Shown one piece after another: positions 59,712 through 64,000 of a stretch of DNA of 64,000 nt (its first letter is position 1; every line of letters starts with the position of its first letter). The stretch is taken from contig NZ_BDBP01000010.1 of NCBI RefSeq assembly GCF_001613045.1, forward strand, positions 1 to 64,000. Reading direction: 5' to 3'. The notes under the pieces are model-generated. The model was not told where the DNA came from. It was given only the letters and a program-made list of their open reading frames with translations, and searched no databases. Position numbers and translations under genes: made by a program. This DNA comes from Nocardia lijiangensis NBRC 108240 (GTDB lineage: Bacteria > Actinomycetota > Actinomycetes > Mycobacteriales > Mycobacteriaceae).

Positions 59712-60545
59712 ATGGATGCCATGGGCGACATCCGGATCGGCACCTCGGGATGGGTGTACCCGCCGTGGCGCGGCGTGTTCTATCCGCCGGGGCTGACCCA
59801 GCGGCTCGAGCTCGCCTACCTCGCCGAGCGACTGAACAGCGTCGAAATCAATGGATCGTTCTACGCGCTGCAGCGACCATCGAGCTATATGCGTTGGGCC
59901 GCACAGACACCCGAGGACTTCGTGTTCGCCGTGAAAGGCAGCCGCTTCATCACTCACATGAAGCGGCTGCGCGACGGCGACACGCTGCTGGCGAACTTCC
60001 TCGCCTCCGGCGTTCTCGCGCTCGGCCCCAAGCTCGGCCCGATCCTGTGGCAGCTGCCACCGACCATGCCGTTCGACCCGGAGCTGCTCGCCGAATTCTT
60101 CGCCCACCTGCCGAGCAGCACCGCGCACGCCGCCGAGATCGCGGGCCGTCACGATCACCGCGTCGACCCCGCCCACACCACCGCCGACGCGGATCGCCCG
60201 GTGCGCCACGCGCTCGAGATCCGGCACCCCAGCTTCGTCACACCGGAGTTCCCCGCATTGCTGCGCGAACACGGCATCGCACTGGTCGTCGCGGACGCGG
60301 CGGGAAAGTATCCGCTGCTGGAGGACGTCACCGCGGACTTCGTCTACGTGCGGTTGCACGGGCACGACGAGCTCTACGTCAGCGGGTACACCGACGCCGG
60401 GCTGGACATGTGGGCCGAGAAGATCCGGGCGTGGGCCCGCGGCGGGGACGTGTACACCTACTTCGACAACGACGCGAAAGTAATGGCGCCGCGGGACGCG
60501 CTCGCCCTGCGCGCCCGGCTCGCCGACGCGATCCAGGCCGGATGA
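59712..60545 (+). CDS. DUF72 family protein
   Basis: A 277-residue TIM-barrel-like DUF72 protein. Family blocks are clear: IRIGTSGWVYPPWRGVFYPPG at the start, FVFAVKGSRFITHMKRL, LWQLPPTMPFD, and VYVRLHGHDELYVSGYTD. Crystal structures of relatives show a barrel with conserved polar residues but no known reaction; it may bind a sugar or nucleic acid. Start ATG 59712 or 59721; no clear ribosome-binding site. Monocistronic. Confidence 0.85.
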   Translation: MDAMGDIRIGTSGWVYPPWRGVFYPPGLTQRLELAYLAERLNSVEINGSFYALQRPSSYMRWAAQTPEDFVFAVKGSRFITHMKRLRDGDTLLANFLASGVLALGPKLGPILWQLPPTMPFDPELLAEFFAHLPSSTAHAAEIAGRHDHRVDPAHTTADADRPVRHALEIRHPSFVTPEFPALLREHGIALVVADAAGKYPLLEDVTADFVYVRLHGHDELYVSGYTDAGLDMWAEKIRAWARGGDVYTYFDNDAKVMAPRDALALRARLADAIQAG

Positions 60546-60704
60546 GCGCCGTGATGGCATCGCGTGCAGCGCCGCAGTGGGCGCGGCGGTGCATCGATTG
60601 CCGAAAAGCGCTCCGCGCGTGGGCATTCGCGGGCTGGTAACCAAGCTCACCATTCGGTGGCCGCGGCCCGTGCTAGCGTCGAGGACAAGGCCCGTGGCGG
60701 GCCT

Positions 60705-60758
60705 CCGGACGAGGGCTCAGTACCCGGACAGCGACAAGACTGACCATGGAGGTCAGTC
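60705..60758 (+). ncRNA. Guanidine-III riboswitch (ykkC-III) controlling SMR genes
   Basis: The transcript has CCGGACGAGG (60705-60714), GTACCCGG (60720-60727) and ACAAGAC (60734-60740), in the order and spacing I recall for the guanidine-III aptamer (the CCGG/CCGG helix and the CAAGAC pseudoknot strand). Downstream, GACTGACC (60738-60745) pairs with GGTCAGTC (60751-60758) around ATGGA; this covers GGAGG, the ribosome-binding site for GTG 60759. So guanidine binding likely frees the ribosome-binding site for translation. Known family; SMR exporters are known targets. Confidence 0.8.
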
Positions 60759-61073
60759 GTGGCTTGGATCGTTCTGCTACTCGCCGGGGTGCTGGAAGCC
60801 GTGTGGGCCACCGCCCTCGCCGAATCCCGCGGTTTCCGGCGTCTCGTTCCCACCCTCGTATTCGCGGCGGCGCTCGTCGCCAGCATGCTCGGCCTCGCGT
60901 TCGCCATGAGCAACCTGCCCACCGGCACCGCCTACGCGGTGTGGGTCGGCATCGGCGCGGTGCTCACGGCGGTGTGGGCCGTGGTCACCGGTAAAGAGCG
61001 GGCGAGCCTGGGCCGGGCGCTGCTGCTGTGCGGTCTGATCGGCTGCGTCGCGGGTCTGAAGGCGGTGAGCTGA
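60759..61073 (+). CDS. SMR-family guanidinium exporter subunit, Gdx-like
   Basis: A 104-residue inner-membrane protein with four helices. Glu13 (GVLEAVWATAL), the conserved proton/substrate site of SMR proteins, and Trp16 are present, and GTAYAVWVGIGA supplies the conserved Tyr. The guanidine-III riboswitch in front argues for guanidinium (Gdx/SugE) export, coupled to H+. Start GTG 60759 has GGAGG inside the switch. It is paired with a second SMR gene after 1 bp, so they probably act as a heterodimer. Confidence 0.9.
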   Translation: MAWIVLLLAGVLEAVWATALAESRGFRRLVPTLVFAAALVASMLGLAFAMSNLPTGTAYAVWVGIGAVLTAVWAVVTGKERASLGRALLLCGLIGCVAGLKAVS

Positions 61074-61074
61074 G

Positions 61075-61440
61075 ATGGCGTGGCCGGTCTTGATCGTCAG
61101 CGCGTTGTTCGAAGCCGTGTGGGCGACCGCGCTCGGCATGTCGGACGGGTTCTCGCGGCCGGTGCCCACCGCGGTGTTCGCAATCACCTTGGCGGCGAGC
61201 ATGTTCGGGTTGGCGCTGGCCACCCGGCGGATACCGATCGGCGTGGCCTACGCCGTGTGGATCGGCATCGGCGCGGCTCTCACCGTCGGCTACGCCATGG
61301 TCAGCGGCGCCGAGACCGTCTCGGCGGGCAAAGTCGGATTCCTCGCAGGCGTCATCGCCTGTGTCATCGGCCTGAAGTTCGTGAAATCTCCTCCCGCGCA
61401 CATCGAGACGCGCCCTCCGACCCGCGAGCGCGCCGACTAA
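61075..61440 (+). CDS. Second SMR-family exporter subunit, Gdx-like
   Basis: A 121-residue SMR protein with four helices, Glu13 (ALFEAVWATAL), Trp16 and GVAYAVWIGIGA. It has an extra C-terminal charged tail of about 15 residues (SPPAHIETRPPTRERAD). It starts 1 bp after the first SMR stop, so translation is probably coupled. Paired SMR proteins in this arrangement form heterodimers with opposite topology. The guanidine-III switch upstream would control both. Confidence 0.9.
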   Translation: MAWPVLIVSALFEAVWATALGMSDGFSRPVPTAVFAITLAASMFGLALATRRIPIGVAYAVWIGIGAALTVGYAMVSGAETVSAGKVGFLAGVIACVIGLKFVKSPPAHIETRPPTRERAD

Positions 61441-61494
61441 GGTGCGGAATACACCGGCGTGGTGCGCACGGCGGTGCACATACGGAGGTGACCG

Positions 61495-61640
61495 ATGAGC
61501 GAGCGAAGCATGTGCCAGCGCGCATTGCGCAACCCGGAGTCGAACGCCAGCGAGACGGAAGCATGAGCGAACGGAGTGAGCGAATCATGTGCCAGCGCGC
61601 ATCGCGCATGCCGGAGCCGAGCGCCAGCGAGGTGAGGGCA
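61495..61640. repeat. Imperfect tandem repeat, two copies
   Basis: Two copies of a unit of about 70 bp, starting ATGAGCGAGCGAAGCATGTG (61495) and ATGAGCGAACGGAG (61563), share ATGTGCCAGCGCGCAT and a GCCAGCGAG segment. The second ends at the start codon of the hydratase gene (61640). This kind of ATGAGCGA repeat recurs in actinobacterial genomes, and the unit may be a duplicated gene leader. Confidence 0.6.
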
Positions 61641-62380
61641 TGAGCGACGAACTCGTCCTGTGTTCGATCGACGGCGCGATCGCCACGCTGACGTTGAACC
61701 GGCCCGACAAGCTGAACGCGCTCAGCGCGGGCACCTTCGACCGATTGCGCACCCACCTGGAAACACTGGCCGCCGACGACGCCGTGCACGTCGTCGTGCT
61801 CACCGGTGCGGGCCGATCGTTCTGCGCGGGACACGATCTGGCCGCGCTGGCCGAGGGCGACGCGCTCGCACACCGGTTCCGGGAGTCGGAGACCATCGGG
61901 CTGCTCGAGGCCCTGCCGAAACCCACCATCGCCAAAATCCACGGTCACTGTTTCACCGGCGGTCTGGAGCTGGCCCTTGGCTGCGACCTGTTGGTGGCCT
62001 GCGAATCCGCGCAGCTCGGTGACACGCACAGTCAGTGGGGGCTGGTCCCGCTGTGGGGCATGTCGGTGCGGCTGCCCGAACGGGTCGGCATGTCCAAGGC
62101 CAAGGAGCTCAGCTTCACCGCACGCCGGCTGCCCGCCACCGAAGCGGCCGGTATCGGGCTGGTCGACCACTGCGTGCCCGACGCGGAGCTCGACGGTTTC
62201 GTCGCCGAGCTCGCCGCCCGCATCGCCGCGAACTCGCCCGGCTCGAACCGCATCTACAAGGCGCTCTACGCCAACACCCGATCGATGGACCGGGCCGCGG
62301 CGTTGCGCGCGGAAACCGAGATGACGTTCGGTTTCCCGGACGACGCCGCCGCGCGACTCGCCGGAGGTACCCGCGGCTGA
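61640..62380 (+). CDS. Enoyl-CoA hydratase/isomerase
   Basis: A 246-residue crotonase. The CoA segment VVVLTGAGRSFCAGHDLAAL and the oxyanion motif IHGHCFTGGLELALGCDLLVAC are present, as is the second active-site loop GDTHSQWGLVPLWGMSVRLPERVG, which has Asp/Gln positions rather than two classical Glu residues. It may hydrate or isomerise an acyl-CoA; the residue pattern does not guarantee hydratase activity. AGGTGAGGGC precedes ATG 61640. It follows an imperfect repeat and starts a short operon with the LOG-like gene. Confidence 0.85.
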   Translation: MSDELVLCSIDGAIATLTLNRPDKLNALSAGTFDRLRTHLETLAADDAVHVVVLTGAGRSFCAGHDLAALAEGDALAHRFRESETIGLLEALPKPTIAKIHGHCFTGGLELALGCDLLVACESAQLGDTHSQWGLVPLWGMSVRLPERVGMSKAKELSFTARRLPATEAAGIGLVDHCVPDAELDGFVAELAARIAANSPGSNRIYKALYANTRSMDRAAALRAETEMTFGFPDDAAARLAGGTRG

Positions 62381-62405
62381 CCCCCGCACCCGGCACACTG
62401 TCGAT

Positions 62406-62912
62406 ATGGCAGCGCTGACCACTCGCCGCACCCACCCCAGACAGGTCGCCGTGTGCGGGCCCACCGCATGCACCCGCGCCGACGCCGCCAACGCCACGGA
62501 GGTCGGCAGACTGCTCGCCGCCGCAGGCGTCACCGTGCTGTGCGGCGGGGGCGAGGGGGTGATGGCCGCCGTCGCTGACGGCGCGTCGCGCGCGGGCGGA
62601 CTGGTGATCGGGGTGCGGCCCGACCTCGACCGCGACGCGGCCTGTCCGGGGCTGTCCGCCGTGTTGTTCACGAACATGGGCGAGGCGCGCAACGCGATCC
62701 TGGTGCGTTCGGCCGACGCGGTGATCGTCATCGGCGGCTCGTGGGGCACCCTGTCCGAACTCGCGCTGGCCCGCCACCGTGGCGACATCCCAGTCGTCTC
62801 GCTCGGCGGCTGGCAGATCCTCGACGCCGCGGGCGAACCCCTGCAGGCCACGCTCACCGCGGCCGACCCCGCCGACGCCGTGCGGCTCGCGATCGGCTCG
62901 CGCAGAACCTGA
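62406..62912 (+). CDS. LOG/TIGR00725-like nucleotide-binding protein
   Basis: A 168-residue Rossmann-like protein. It has GGGEGVMAAVADGASRAGG (PGGxGTxxE-like lobe), GVRPDLDRDAACPGLSAVLFTNMGEARNAILVRSADAVIVIGGSWGTLSELALA. This is the TIGR00725/LOG-related type. Relatives called lysine decarboxylases are really cytokinin-type phosphoribohydrolases or nucleotide-binding proteins; the activity is unassigned. It is 25 bp after the hydratase stop. Confidence 0.82.
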   Translation: MAALTTRRTHPRQVAVCGPTACTRADAANATEVGRLLAAAGVTVLCGGGEGVMAAVADGASRAGGLVIGVRPDLDRDAACPGLSAVLFTNMGEARNAILVRSADAVIVIGGSWGTLSELALARHRGDIPVVSLGGWQILDAAGEPLQATLTAADPADAVRLAIGSRRT

Positions 62913-62915
62913 CAC

Positions 62916-64000
62916 TCAGCGCGCGGCGGCGCGGGACAGATTCCAGCTCTGCCAGGTGTCCGCGGGCAGGTCGTCCCGAATCGGTGCGAGCACCTCGTCG
63001 CGCATCGGCTCGGGCAGCCGGTCCAGGGCGGGCACGATGTCGGGCGAGAGCGTGCTCAGATACTCGGTGTCGAGGGTCTTTCCGTCCACCCAGCGATCGA
63101 TATTGCGCTCGGCGACCAGACGTTCCGGATTCAGCATCGCCAGCACCAGCACCGTCGCGAAGGCCGTGCCGACCGCGGCGCGCGGCAGCCACGCCCGGCG
63201 CAACCGGACCACGGCCGCGAGCACCAGCACGTAGATCAGCCCGAGCCACAGTTCGAAGACCTCCACCAGCAGGCGCAACACCGTGAACCCGTAGGCCTGC
63301 TGATAGGTCCACATGCGACCGAGCGCGGACGCGACGAGCACCAGCGACAGCGCGCTCACCGCGCCGAGCAGCACGCGCAACCACGCCCGGTCGCGCGCCG
63401 AATCCTGGGCCGCCCACCGCAGCACCGCGAGGATCACCGCCAGCGCCAGCATGGTGACGATGGACAGCTGCCAGAACCCGCTGCGCGCGTACTCCGCGTA
63501 GGTGAGACCCGCGGTCTGCTGCACGTAATCGTCGCCACCGAACAGCGCAGCGAACTGGGCGGCGACGAACGCGGCGAACAGCGCCGTCAGCGCGCCCACC
63601 GGCAGTGCCCACTCCCACCGGCTCACCGTGCGGCCCGAAACCGCTTCGCGCGGAGCCGAATCCGCAGGCATCGGCGGCCCTGCCAGCAGGAACATCGCGC
63701 TCGCGCATCCCAGCGCCACCACACCGAACGCCAGCGTCCACCGCACGAGCGACGCCACTTCCACGGCGGGAACCAACCGGTTCAACATCGAGCCGAACGT
63801 CGCGTCGGCGCTGCCGAGCAGCGGCGCGAACACCGCGAGCACCGCGACGGTCGCACCCACCGACAGCCCGGCCCGCCAGGTCCGCGCCGTTCGCACATCG
63901 CGCAGCCTGCGCACGCCGTCGGACACCCACCGCACCGCGGCCAACGTCTCCAGCGGCACCGCGATCGCGTCGTACCAGAGGCCGTGCACCGACCGGCGCG
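62916..64000 (-). CDS. DUF4173 multi-pass membrane protein (5' end beyond window)
   Basis: The reverse frame stays open to the window edge, so the N-terminus is outside. At least 361 residues are visible, with several hydrophobic helices (ATVAVLAVFAPLLG, ALTALFAAFVAAQFAALFGG, FWQLSIVTMLALAVILAVLRW) and a C-terminal soluble part with DRWVDGKTLDTEYLSTLSPD. It matches the DUF4173 (DUF4153-like) family, a membrane protein of unknown function. It ends 3 bp from the LOG-like gene stop, convergently. Confidence 0.75.
   Translation of the reverse strand, partial: RRSVHGLWYDAIAVPLETLAAVRWVSDGVRRLRDVRTARTWRAGLSVGATVAVLAVFAPLLGSADATFGSMLNRLVPAVEVASLVRWTLAFGVVALGCASAMFLLAGPPMPADSAPREAVSGRTVSRWEWALPVGALTALFAAFVAAQFAALFGGDDYVQQTAGLTYAEYARSGFWQLSIVTMLALAVILAVLRWAAQDSARDRAWLRVLLGAVSALSLVLVASALGRMWTYQQAYGFTVLRLLVEVFELWLGLIYVLVLAAVVRLRRAWLPRAAVGTAFATVLVLAMLNPERLVAERNIDRWVDGKTLDTEYLSTLSPDIVPALDRLPEPMRDEVLAPIRDDLPADTWQSWNLSRAAAR

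Overview
The window is a stretch of GC-rich actinobacterial chromosome that reads as Nocardia or a close mycolate-containing relative. The clues are frequent GTG starts, many TetR repressors, a furA-katG pair, a mycothiol-transferase (DUF664) gene, an LLM-class flavin oxidoreductase, a KstR-like operator, Acg-type nitroreductase and DesA-type desaturase genes, and a mycobacterial-style type III polyketide synthase. No rRNA, tRNA, CRISPR array, transposase or phage genes were seen. Genus assignment is inference from gene content only.

Layout. 0-11 kb: small TetR-controlled metabolic modules (esterase/hydrolase operon, enoyl-CoA isomerase operon, Na+/H+ antiporter, SDR), several with clear palindromic operators. 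10.4-13.8 kb: an enoyl-CoA hydratase/isomerase gene translationally coupled to a molybdopterin oxidoreductase; its promoter shares an operator (YTATGG-N6-CCATAG) with the TetR gene at 8.09 kb. 13.9-22.8 kb: carboxylesterase, acyl-lipid desaturase, HemK-like methyltransferase, a degenerate stand-alone EF-G G-domain protein, and a DUF35/thiolase pair behind a KstR-like site. 23.4-27.9 kb: two cytochromes P450 that both lack the ExxR motif, followed by an acyl-CoA-oxidase-like flavoprotein. 28.4-36.1 kb: a dormancy/nitrosative-stress block with a sigma-like factor, a protein of two hibernation-factor C-terminal domains, DesA-like desaturase, PPOX protein, Acg-like nitroreductase, NsrR, flavohaemoglobin and universal stress protein, with three DosR-like palindromes and a good NsrR operator. 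36.4-41.8 kb: type III PKS, an alpha/beta hydrolase bracketed by duplicated gene-end fragments, LysR regulator, inositol-monophosphatase-like and F420-reductase-like genes. 42.5-46.1 kb: furA-katG and a DUF457 membrane protein. 46.2-48.3 kb: a quinone reductase/XRE pair flanked by near-identical 20-bp direct repeats. 48.4-64 kb: housekeeping and accessory enzymes, including two SMR transporters behind a guanidine-III riboswitch.

The genes work mainly in lipid/steroid CoA metabolism, detoxification and redox or NO stress survival. The items most worth a second look are the ExxR-less P450 pair with its oxidase, the degenerate EF-G G-domain protein, the sigma/hibernation-domain/desaturase operon, the shared TetR operator, the duplicated gene-end fragments at 37.5-39.3 kb, and the guanidine-III riboswitch controlling a paired SMR exporter. 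Decayed gene remnants (NUDIX, VOC, SDR) show local gene loss.
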